Source of the DNA: Amphibalanus amphitrite
Taxonomy: Eukaryota > Arthropoda > Thecostraca > Balanomorpha > Balanidae
Length of the DNA: 64,000 bases
Assembly: GCF_019059575.1 (NCBI RefSeq)
Contig: NW_024881536.1
Span: forward strand, 1,488,001 to 1,552,000
Direction: 5' to 3'
The notes under the pieces are model-generated. The model made no database searches, had not been told where the DNA came from, and worked only from the letters and a program-made list of their open reading frames with translations. The translations under genes were made by a program, and so were the position numbers. This document shows, in pieces, positions 11,411 through 20,621 of this stretch (position 1 is the first letter of the stretch; every line of letters starts with the position of its first letter).

Positions 11411-12129
11411 CATCGTCAATCTACTGGCTCCCCGGACCGTGCTCCTTCTTCAATCTAGTCCTCGCTCTACGGTCCACAATATACTGTCCTAGCTGACCGT
11501 ATTAACATCTTGAGCAGATCCTAGCAACTCCTCAGACAGATCCGTGTTTAGCACCTTGACCGTTTTATTTATGTCTCCGCTCGCTCTGTCTAATCTGACC
11601 GGCTAATAAGCGCCGCGTGTCCGCCACCCGAGAGCCGCGATACCCGTCTCCAGCCCGGCCGAGCGGCGTCTCCGGCGCTTAGAGGGCCTCATCAGACGGT
11701 TGGCGCGGCAGGAGTACCCTCGAGGCACGCCCCGCCGCCCCGCAGCCGGAGACAGGTGCCGGCGCAGAGTCCCTCTCCCACGGACCCGGAGGTGCACTCA
11801 CGACTCCGCCGCGGCACCGTCTCCGGATATGCCGCCCGTCGACTGACGAACGACGCACGAAGGCTCACTTAGCCAGAGGAGCACCGGTCCCAGAGGAGAT
11901 GGCTCTGCCGACTCTCAGTTATGTAATCTGAGGCGGAAAAGACCTTGGGCCGGCCCGGGTGAGTTACAGACACCCGAGCTAGCCAGTGACCGAGCGGCAT
12001 CAAATACGGGACTAGATAGTGGACACTGGACAGACTGCGGTCTCCAAGCTACCCAATGACTAGAGCAGCGGAAAAATTAACGCGTCCGGCAGAATTGCAT
12101 CCACAAATGCATCCACAAATACCTTTATA
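11411..12129. other. MLH3 intron; no feature seen
   Basis: GC-rich DNA; the open frames have no family resemblance. Confidence 0.4.
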
Positions 12130-12474
12130 TAAATTTAGTCAGAACCCTTTGATTGGAAGGATTTAAAAGGACAGAGCCTCCGCTAAGCGAAGCTTGTTGC
12201 GTTGAACTTGCCCTCTACCCTCCGATCGCGCAATTACGGGTCTATGGCAGAATTTAGAGTCCAAAGTTTAGCGTGCACACATAGCCGCGCACGGCCGGTG
12301 CCCTCACTGAATTCGTCGGGCTACGACCTGCCACCAACCGCAACCATACCTGTCAGGGCGCCCATAAACGTCAAGCGCCCGTCGAACCCAGACTGTTATA
12401 ACGGGGAACGCGTGCTCTCACCACGCGGAGTCCAACGCTCTACCGACTGCGTCACGGAGCGCCACGGGACCGGC
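12130..12474 (-). mobile_element. tRNA-derived SINE, worn copy
   Basis: Same family as the SINE at 55439-55795: shared blocks include GAAGGATTTAAAAGGACAGA, CCGCTAAGCGAAGCTTGTTG and CACCACGCGGAGTCCAACGC. The tRNA-like head is at the right end, so the element reads on the minus strand. The A box is partly decayed (GTCGGTAGAGCG survives) and the B box is weaker than in the other copy. Confidence 0.8.
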
Positions 12475-13499
12475 AATGTCCCAACACAGAGTACCTACTT
12501 GCATAGTATGTAAACATCAAACCTCAGTGGCATAGTTACAGTCTTCCGAGCCCTTTTCAGGTTTCACATATGCATAGCCTTTCGCTCTTACAAGCTGACA
12601 CTGAAACATTTGAGCTATGATGAATGACCTTTCAAGTTTCAACATTTGCCTGTGACGTTGCTGTCATTGCAGCACTGTTCTCGCGACGTGCATTTCTGAA
12701 CCTGTTTCATCATTTATATTGCGACGAGATTCAGAATCTCCCAGTTTCCATGTCAGAGATACAATACCCGCACAGCCCACCAGCTGTTCGCCGCTGTCTC
12801 GCCGCTCTACCGCCCAGTGGCGGACAGAGTCGCACTCCACCCACCCTGGGAACCGCCGGTCCGGTCCGACTGAGTGGCCCGACCAGCTCCACCGCAGCGC
12901 GCCCGACACCCTCCCTCCCAAACCCCGCCGTACAGAGCGGACCCGGGACCGCCCAGCTCCATCGCAGCGCGCCCTTCACCCTCCCCCCGAACCCCACCGT
13001 GCCGTACTGGGCAGACCTCGCCACCGCCGGCCTGGAGACCCCGGTACAGCTCACAGACGCCCACACGGGATTGGAGCCCCTCCGGCCGCTGTACTGGTAC
13101 TGGCCAGCGACTCAGCGGGGCGCCGCTGCGGATCGGCGGAGTGGATCGAACGGCGCGGATCAGGACAGCTGAAACAATCAATCAGCGTGGGAGCTGCTCA
13201 AATCCAGAGTGAAGCAGGTGCCTGCTTCGGGTGCCTTGATTTATCGGTTGAGAGGCAGTCATTTCGTGCGCTTTGTCCATGAGCGCAGCTGGGTAAATTT
13301 TCGAAGGTGCCAGCTGCCAATGTTCGGTGCCATCGCTCTTCTGTTGAGTGATAAAGCGGGCGTAATTCAAGTGAATGGAACATAATAACATTCATCGACA
13401 AGGAAACCGCACCAGAGAACAGAAATGCGCTATTCCTTCTCAACACGCAGCCAAACCGAAATAGGAATCTGTCATGCAGCTCTCGGGATCCATGCGTCG
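12475..13499. other. MLH3 intron; partial two-copy repeat only
   Basis: A roughly 75-base segment around 12885-13000 is present about twice (CGCAGCGCGCCC followed by ACCCTCCC). No gene is supported. Confidence 0.45.
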
Positions 13500-13876
13500 C
13501 GACTCCAGGGGTAGGGCCACGGGCAGGACGGCGGCTGCCTCGCGGCCCTCCCAGTACTCATGATGCGAGGGAAAGACGTCTGTCAGCGCCGAGGGCAAAG
13601 CGGAGGGCGCCCCGCGACTCTGCGGGTACTCCTGTACTCCAGTGGATACTCGGCACTCTGTGGGTACTCGGTACTCTCTGTAGGTACTCGGCATTCTGTG
13701 GTTACTCGGCACTCTCTGTGGGTACTCGATAGTCTCTGTAGGTACTCGGTACTCTTTGTGGGTACTCGGCACTCTCTGTGGGTACTCGGCACTCTCTGTG
13801 GGTACTCGGCACTCTCCGTGGTTACTCGGCCCTCTCTGTGGGTACTCGGCACTCTCTGTGGGCACTCGGTACTCAC
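13500..13876 (-). repeat. minisatellite plus decayed copies of an MLH3 exon end
   Basis: 13600-13876 is a 20-base-period array (minus strand GAGTACCGAGTGCCCACAGA) that begins with the donor GTGAGTACC of the exon ending at 13877. Beyond it, 13500-13640 holds diverged copies of the exon's own 3' end. The minus strand there reads LPSALTDVFPSHHEYW and then AAAVLPVALPL, against LPAALADVYHSLACHCEYR in the exon. Confidence 0.8.
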
Positions 13877-14115
13877 AGTGGCAGGCCAGCGAGTGGTAGA
13901 CGTCGGCCAGCGCCGCGGGCAGTGCGGCGGCCGCGCCGCGACTCTCGGTCAGCTGGTCGGCCAGCTGGGCCAGCACGGCGGCGGCCCGCTGCGCCGTCCA
14001 CTCCCGCTCGGCCCGCTCACACAGACAGGCGGGCGCGGCCCGGAGCGACAGCAGCGCCGCCTCGTGGCGCGACGGTCCCGCCACCTGCGCACACAGGGAC
14101 CGACGCTCAACAGCG
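13877..14115 (-). CDS. MLH3: MLH3 exon, C-terminal dimerisation/endonuclease domain
   Basis: Reads SAVERRSLCAQVAG, then APACLCERAEREW and LPAALADVYHSLACH. This aligns with the MLH3 stretch that carries VPLCFVERE and TVQKVLASQACH. The acceptor is TCTGCAG before 14115; one base completes the codon left open by the exon ending at 16631. The donor CACT/GTGAGT is at 13877/13876, leaving phase 1. A second possible acceptor (GTGCGCAG before GTGGCG) would give a shorter in-phase form only with a different upstream donor. The Cys of ACH is a metal ligand in the family. Confidence 0.82.
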
Positions 14116-14950
14116 CTGCAGACGCCGACTGAGGCGCCTGCATATTTCAGTGTCAAACAGCCGGGCACTGCAGCAGGATATTGACGACTGCTTGTTCAGT
14201 TTTATTGGATACTCGATACAGAACGCTGCTAAATAAATAATAAAACGAATAAAGCACAAGTTAGAAATTCAGAAGGCTTGGGAACTGGAATGTTTTAACA
14301 ACGTTATTGGAAACTTGTTCTGCAAAGGAAACATAGCCGTCAGAAGCCAATAACAATATGCAGGAGCTGGCTGTCGGAAATAACTTACCTCAGAGTCGTT
14401 AAGTTCGGTAAGCTGCTCCAGCACAAAGCCCAATCTGCCGGCAGCGACATTTACCAGTCACCATATCGCCAGCGGCCGGCAGTTACATTACCCATGTCCG
14501 GGGCCGCGCTTTACGCCGGGCCAGAATTTCCACAAAGCCGCTGCAAAGCCGGCCGTTCTTTTATTGAAATGACATTGCCATCAGCCGTATACATTTGGTT
14601 GGCCGACACAAATGTCATGAAGGCGGAACGTTCATGGGGCGACCGTTCGTTCCGGCTGCACCCAAAGTCGCCAAAGGGCGATGTAGTGTCGCCGCGCCCA
14701 GTCAATACACAGAAACGGCAGGGGACATCGGTACAGGCTGCGATATAGGGGATTTGCACACGCGAAATGAACTGCTCAAAGCGAACATGGCACACGGCCG
14801 TCCCATAAATTCGCAGGTGATTGTGATTTTATCCCCGGTCCCGGAAAACATCGGCGCCAAACTGCGAATGGCAGCGCGCCGAACACGTATGGCTAGACGG
14901 GACGGTGTGAGCGGGTTCCGGGCCGTGGGCGACGGGAGGTGACCGGGTCT
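14116..14950. other. MLH3 intron; no feature seen
   Basis: Ordinary intron-like sequence leading up to the foldback element. Open frames here lack recognisable domains. Confidence 0.4.
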
Positions 14951-16125
14951 ACGGTCGTCAAGTTAGATGTAAGTGAATCCTAATCTATAATCTAAGATTC
15001 GGAATCAGGTGAGCCCCTACGATTTGGACCAAACTTGGTCAGTGGATAGTACGTAACGTCCTGATTACGATGCACCCAAAATCTAAGCTCGGCCCGCCAT
15101 ATTTACGAAGTTACGGATGTTTGAATTTCAAGGTCATTCGGGAGAGCCCCTACGATTTCCGTCAAAATTTGTGTACGGACACTCTAGATGCTCCTCATTA
15201 CGAATATCACAAAATTTAAGCTCGGCCCGCCATATTTACGAAGTTACGGAGGTTTGAATTTCAAGGTCATTTGGGTGAGCCCCTGCGATTTCCGTCAAAA
15301 TTGGTATACGGACATATTACATCCTCCTCATTACAAATATCATAAAAGTTAAGCTCGGCCCGCCATATTTTTCAAGTTACGGAGTCACAAAGTTACGGAA
15401 TTTCAAGGTCATTCGGAGAGCCCCTCCGATTTTCGTCAAAATTTGTATGCGGACACATTACATGCTCCTCATTACGAATATCGTAAAAGCTAAGCTCGGC
15501 CCGCACTATTTCAAAAGTTAGAGATGTTTGAATTTCAGTGAGTTTCAAACGTCAGTAACTTTTGAAATAGTGCGGGCCGAGCTTAGCTTTTACGATATTC
15601 GTAATGAGGAGCATGTAATGTGTCCGCATACAAATTTTGACGAAAATCGGAGGGGCTCTCCGAATGACCTTGAAATTCCATAACTTTGTGACTCCGTAAC
15701 TTGAAAAATATGGCGGGCCGAGCTTAACTTTTATGATATTTGTAATGAGGAGGATGTAATATGTCCGTATACCAATTTTGACGGAAATCGCAGGGGCTCA
15801 CCCAAATGACCTTGAAATTCAAACCTCTGTAAGTTCGTAAATATGGCGGGCCGAGCTTAAATTTTGTGATATTCGTAATGAGGAGCATCTAGAGTGTCCG
15901 TACACAAATTTTGACGGAAATCGTAGGGGCTCTCCCGAATGACCTTGAAATTCAAACATCCGTAACTTCGTAAATATGGCGGGCCGAGCTTAGATTTTGG
16001 GTGCATCGTAATCAGGACGTTACGTACTATCCACTGACCAAGTTTGGTCCAAATCGTAGGGGCTCACCTGATTCCGAATCTTAGATTATAGATTAGGATT
16101 CACTTACATCTAACTTGACGACCGT
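14951..16125. mobile_element. giant foldback element (Mutator-like MITE)
   Basis: A 1175-base, almost perfect palindrome centred near 15540, with arms of about 580 bases starting ACGGTCGTCAAGTTAGATGT. It is flanked by a perfect 9-base duplication ACCGGGTCT at 14942-14950 and 16126-16134. Nine-base duplications with very long inverted repeats point to a Mutator/foldback type. Each arm is itself made of about four tandem units of 110-125 bases with core AAGCTCGGCCCGCCATATTT. No protein is encoded. It sits in the MLH3 intron between the exons 16751-16631 and 14115-13877. Confidence 0.92.
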
Positions 16126-16264
16126 ACCGGGTCTGGGTCCCCGGCGCGACACTGGCCAGCGGGTACCCTGAGCGACACTGATGACGGGCGGCTGGACCGG
16201 CAGGACTGAGCGGGCACGGCGGTAGACAGCCCAACCACCCTGCTGACTTGTACAGCATCCTACT

Positions 16265-16630
16265 TATACAGTGACCCGGACCACGTCTGGCCTCTGCAGT
16301 GACCAACGAGTACTGACCACTGGCCTCTGCAGTGACCCCTGACCGCTGACCGTTCAGAGACCCCTGTGGTGACGACTGGCCCCTGCAGTGACCCCTGGCG
16401 ACTGACCCCTGCACTGAACCCTGCGGTGACCCCTGACGACTGACCCCTGCACTGAACCTGCGGTGACCCATGACCACCGACCCCTGCACTGAGCCTGCGG
16501 TGACCCCTGACCTCTGACCCCTGCACTGGACCGGCGGTGACCCCTGGCGACTGACCTCTGTTCTAACCCCAGCAGTGACCCCTGACCTCTGACCCCTGCA
16601 CTGAACCAGCAGTGACCCCTGACGACTGAC
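16265..16630 (-). repeat. minisatellite next to an MLH3 donor
   Basis: Minus-strand units of about 35-40 bases containing GTTCAGTGCAGGGGTCAGAG and GTCACTGC, about nine copies. The array starts at the donor CAGAG/GTCAGT of the exon ending at 16631. CAGAGGTCAG-type sequence recurs in the units, so donor-like sites recur through the intron. Confidence 0.8.
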
Positions 16631-16751
16631 CTCTGTACCGCCGCCGGGTGTGCGGCGAGCAGCCTGGCCTGCCGGCGCGGCAACCGCAGCGGCAGCGGCG
16701 GACTGAGGTCGGTGGACCGCAGCCGTTCCGAGCCGCCCGTGGCGCCGGCGT
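16631..16751 (-). CDS. MLH3: MLH3 exon, C-terminal domain
   Basis: Follows GTGTCGGCAG; the two leading bases complete the phase-1 codon of the exon ending at 16942. It reads DAGATGGSERLRSTDLSPPL, then PLRLPRRQARLLAAHPAAVQ, matching the MLH3 region around [20 protein letters not shown]. The chosen donor CAGAG/GTCAGT (16631/16630) leaves phase 2, which fits the next exon. GGCG/GTACAG is a weaker alternative. Confidence 0.78.
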
Positions 16752-16941
16752 CTGCCGACACAGACCGAACACACCCGCTGAGAAGGAACCTGAATAGTGG
16801 GCAGTATGTGGATACTGGGCAGGCGTAACGGTGATGACTGATAATGTTAGCATAGATCGTTCAAAGGGGATCGGGAAATGGGTCACTTTTGGAGATCAGG
16901 GGGAGGGCGGTGGGCATGACTGCGTAGTGCGTACAACCCAC

Positions 16942-17053
16942 CTTCGAGAATGTTCTCCAGGTTGATCCTCTCGCTGACGGCGTGCTGATCAAACAGCAGG
17001 ACGACGTCCCCGGAGCAGGCTGCTATGAACTTGTTTTCCAGCTGTTTAAGCAC
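16942..17053 (-). CDS. MLH3: MLH3 exon with the endonuclease active-site motif
   Basis: Reads VLKQLENKFIAACSGD, then VVLLFDQHAVSERINLENIL. DQHA-VS-E-RINL-E fits the DQHA(X)2E(X)4E endonuclease motif of MLH3/PMS2 exactly, so nuclease activity is expected to be retained. VLKQLENKFIA corresponds to the family's QVLQQVDNKFIA. The acceptor is CTTCGGCAG before 17053 and the donor is GAAG/GTGGGT at 16942/16941, phase 1. The link to the large upstream exon is the one junction not settled. Confidence 0.9.
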
Positions 17054-17439
17054 CTGCCGAAGCGATTAGACACGGGATCAACAAGCAGCTTACAACTTAC
17101 AACTTACAGCCTTCCCAAAAAGTACAAGGTTCAGCAATGACATCACGGTAGTGATTGGCTCAGCACAGCACACGCCACCCCCCGCCCGCCCTCGCGCTCC
17201 GTCCCCCCCCCCCCCTCCTCCACTCACGCGGACCGTCTGCAGCGTCTTTGCAGTGACGTCACAGGCCAGCGGGCGCCAGGCGGCCGACAGACCCGTCCTT
17301 AGCGACATCACCGGACGCTCGAACTCGCCGCCAGAGGGAGAGAAAAGGAGAAACGTGGGGAGAGGGAGGGAAGGAGTGAGAGTCGGACAGGGACAGGGTA
17401 AAAGAAACATACAAAGGGCTTCCTATGTGATTGGCTCTA
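17054..17439. other. MLH3 intron; no feature beyond a C-run
   Basis: Contains a C11 run near 17205 and otherwise unremarkable sequence. Confidence 0.4.
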
Positions 17440-18560
17440 GTTTATATTGGGCCGGCTTTTTCATCTCTGCCGAACGCATCACTGGGCTGCTATCCGGTAC
17501 AGCATACCTCTCAGGCGTCAAACTACTAGCGACATCTGTGTAGAAGATTACAAAAGCTCGGCTGCTATCCGTTACAGCATACATCTCAGGCGTCAAACTA
17601 CCAGCGACATCTGTTGAGAGAACTGCGAACGCTCAGCTGCTATCCGGTACAGCATACCATTCCAGGCGTCAAACTACTAGCGACATCTATTGAGAGGACT
17701 GCGAACGCTACGCTGCCATCCGGTACAGCATAGGCCTGGTCGGAATCGGCTGCTGTGCTGTTGTCAGCTGAGATCCAAGCCCCTGATTGGTTGAGATATT
17801 GATGACGTATCACGCCTTCCCGCGCTGTGACGTCATACCTCTGCTGACAGCCGGCTTTTCGGCTGCTGGGAGAAGGCAGCAGCACGTCAGCCGAAATTCA
17901 AAGTGGCTCGAAAGTGGCGCATGTAAGTCAAAGCGCAGCTTTATAGTGCAGGTGGTTAGTTTTTATATACGATGTTTTTGACGTATTTTGTATTAAATAT
18001 TTTTCGCGAAAGATAGCAATTATTTCTTTTTCATGGCGTAATGTGCGAGTAAGCCTGAAAACAGTACCTACAAATCGAAATGCCAGCACCGCCTCAATTA
18101 TCAATCCTGTAATTTTTTCTATAGCCTCGGCAAATAAACCTCAGAAATATAATGTAACGACTAACGGAAGATAGTCGTTGAAAAAAGCGCGAAAATGCTA
18201 CCTCTCCTCAAGTCTCAACTCTCAACCCTATCTGTCGAGCGCCATCTTAGCGTCTCAGCGCCATCTGGGCTGACGTTTCCTGTCAGCCGATTATGAACAA
18301 GCCCGTCAGCAGCGTGGTGTGGGCGGGGCTTATTCTCGGCTGACAAAGTTCTGTCAGCCGATTCCGACCAGGGCTCATATCGTTCAGGCGTCAAACTACT
18401 AGCGACATCTGTTGAGAGGACTGTGAACACTCAGCTGCTATCCGGTACAGCATACCATTCCAGGCGTCAAACTACTAGCGACATCTGTTGAGAGGACTGT
18501 GAACGCTCCGCAGCTGTCCGGTACAACATACCGTTCAGGTATCGACTACTGGCGAAATCT
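17440..18560. repeat. 75-base tandem repeat split by an inserted element
   Basis: Units with GCTATCCGGTACAGCATACC, CAGGCGTCAAACTACTAGCG and ACATCTGTTGAGAG occur about four times at 17480-17734 and about three times at 18380-18560. The array is interrupted at 17735-18372 by a separate element, so the array is older than the insertion. Confidence 0.82.
17735..18372. mobile_element. short DNA transposon with 18-base inverted ends
   Basis: Begins CCTGGTCGGAATCGGCTG and ends with its exact complement CAGCCGATTCCGACCAGG; a second inner pair (GTCAGC/GCTGAC) follows. 638 bases, no coding capacity. I could not find a convincing target duplication, so the superfamily is open. Confidence 0.7.
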
Positions 18561-18767
18561 ATTGAGAGAGCTGCAAACACCCTACTAATGACTGAGGCAC
18601 ACTAGTGGTAACAGGTGGGATTTGAACAGTGGCAAATGGAGTGCCGATATCGTTTGAATTGGACCTCTCCTTATGCTCTGCATCGTTGCAAGGGCCGAAA
18701 GCGTCTTATAGCGCATACGGTGATGTTTTGAAATAAAGAAAACACAATTCTAACGAATAGCGTTGTC

Positions 18768-19293
18768 CAGGGCTGCGGAGTAGGAGTCGGAGTCGGAGTT
18801 AGTCGGAGTCGGAGTTAGTCGGAGTCGACAGCTCTGCCCGGAGTCGGAGTCGGAGTCGCCGAAATCTTACTGACTCCGACTCCGGAGTCGGAGTTAACGC
18901 TGCATGGCTCAGCGTCATGCACTGCACCTGTTTAATTGACGATACTGCGCTCGAAATTAGATTTTGTCGAAAAAAGGTCATTTTGCTGTTTAGGACGAAC
19001 GTTTTCAGCGAAAGAGGCAGAAGACGATGAATTCCCCAGAACCTGCTTTTTAATTCTGCATGCTATTTTTAATGCACATTTGCTACGCAAAGCCCTGGAA
19101 CGCAAAAGAGATCGTTTCAGGCAAGATAAAGACATATCCATTACGAACTTCATTATCGTGATATGTATTTTAATAGAACCGTCCGGTGTCGGAGTCGGAG
19201 TTGGAGTAGGGTTCGGAGCCGATTTTTGAAGCCGGAGTCGGAGTCTGAGTCTGAGTCGGAGCCAAACTAAAATCAATCGACTCCGCAGCTCTG
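18768..19293. mobile_element. hAT-like MITE carrying GGAGTC microsatellite ends
   Basis: Inverted ends CAGGGCTGCGGAGT and ACTCCGCAGCTCTG enclose runs of (GGAGTC)n at both sides. The flanks GCGTTGTC (18760-18767) and GTGTTGTC (19294-19301) are an 8-base duplication with one mismatch. The unique middle encodes nothing certain. A second member lies at 31744-32025. Confidence 0.82.
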
Positions 19294-19564
19294 GTGTTGT
19301 CTATTTCAAACAACCTGCGGTAACCTAACGTCTAGCTGAAGTTTTGAAGGCTTGAAACGTTATTTTGAGCACTGTTACGATTATGGTTGTGACGAGTATG
19401 AATGACAACGTTATTAATGTTACTACTTGCTTGCAATAATTACATAACAGAATTCCAAATGCACCACCCTTTCGTGTTTTTATCATTCCACTGAAGAACT
19501 GAAAATATATCCTAGAATTAGTTTTTAGTCTGCCCCTTTTCAGGCGTGAGCAGAATATTATTAA

Positions 19565-20494
19565 CCCGCGAGTTGCTGGGGGGGGGGGGGCGTGAAACGC
19601 CCCCACTTTTTTCGCCGGGCTATAGCATAAAAACGGCGCGCCGCAGGCGCGCCAAAATATAAGTACCTGTAGGGAATTGATTGAAGTTCATTGTGACAAA
19701 GTTTAAAAAAAAATCGGTCCGAAAATTTTTGAGATATCGAGGTTTTAGTGACGGCATGATTTCTGAGTTTTCGACCAAAAACGGCAAATGTTCAAAAAAT
19801 CATATAAAATCACAGAATAGACAAACAGACATGCCGTAAACACCATTAGACTGCCGATACCATGAACAATGAAATGGCCATCTTCGATTTATATTGATTA
19901 TCGTTTCACATTTTCCAAAATCTTGAACTGAATCTTGGCAATTTCTCATGACTACTTCACGACCATGATACATGCATTTCTTAAATTGAACTTTTTGAAC
20001 CAAACACGCACACATATGATAAAATGAATGTCAGCATCGTGTTCTACGCCCAAAATTACCCGTAAAACATGTGTCACAGGCTGCGAATATCAGTTTTGAT
20101 TTTCGGGGATACCTATGTGCCTGCCTGGTTGACCTGACCTTGACCCTGACCTATGCTTGACTGACCCCTACATGGAACTGACACTCTTGTAGGTCTTATA
20201 TGAAGGGTTGTGCACCGTTGTGACAGAGTTTATGACGAGAGGCGCCCATTGCGAAGTCCTGAAGTCCAAGCTACTGAAAGCCCGATCTCAGGTGTTTGAC
20301 CTGACCTTGACCCGACCTGTGACCTCAAAATTCAACTTGAATGTATTCATCTGAAGCGTCTTGTCGCGCTCTTTCGTTTGCCGCCTCGTGCGTTTCGCTG
20401 CGCCTATTGGTTCTCGAGTTATCGGCTGGGGGCGTTTAACGCCCCCCCCCCCCCAGCAAACGGTGGGTGGCGAAATACCCCAGCAACTGCAGGG
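19565..20494. mobile_element. piggyBac-like non-autonomous element
   Basis: Flanked by TTAA at 19561-19564 and 20495-20498, with inverted ends CCCGCGAGTTGCTGGGG and, on the other strand, CCCTGCAGTTGCTGGGG. TTAA duplications with CCC-starting ends are typical of piggyBac. Just inside each end is a G-run followed by a GC hairpin (GGGGGCGTTTAACGCCCCC on the right). The 930-base interior is rich in TGACCTTGACC motifs and has no transposase frame. Confidence 0.85.
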
Positions 20495-20621
20495 TTAATC
20501 ATGTTTGTCACAATCAACGTCCAACTAGGTGCTTAGCATAGCGAGGCGATCACTGCCAATGCCAACGCATTGGCAGCTGTGCGAATAAAGCAAAGCGAAA
20601 CTTGCTCTAAATACAATTGAG

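Noticed and set aside
11603-11797. Arg-rich minus-strand ORF as a further MLH3 exon
   Set aside because: No match to the MLH3 C-terminal domain, and the flanking exons already join in phase without it.
15000-16110. Assembly duplication rather than a foldback element
   Set aside because: Perfect 9-base duplications at both outer borders and sharply defined ends fit transposition; raw reads would still be a fair check.
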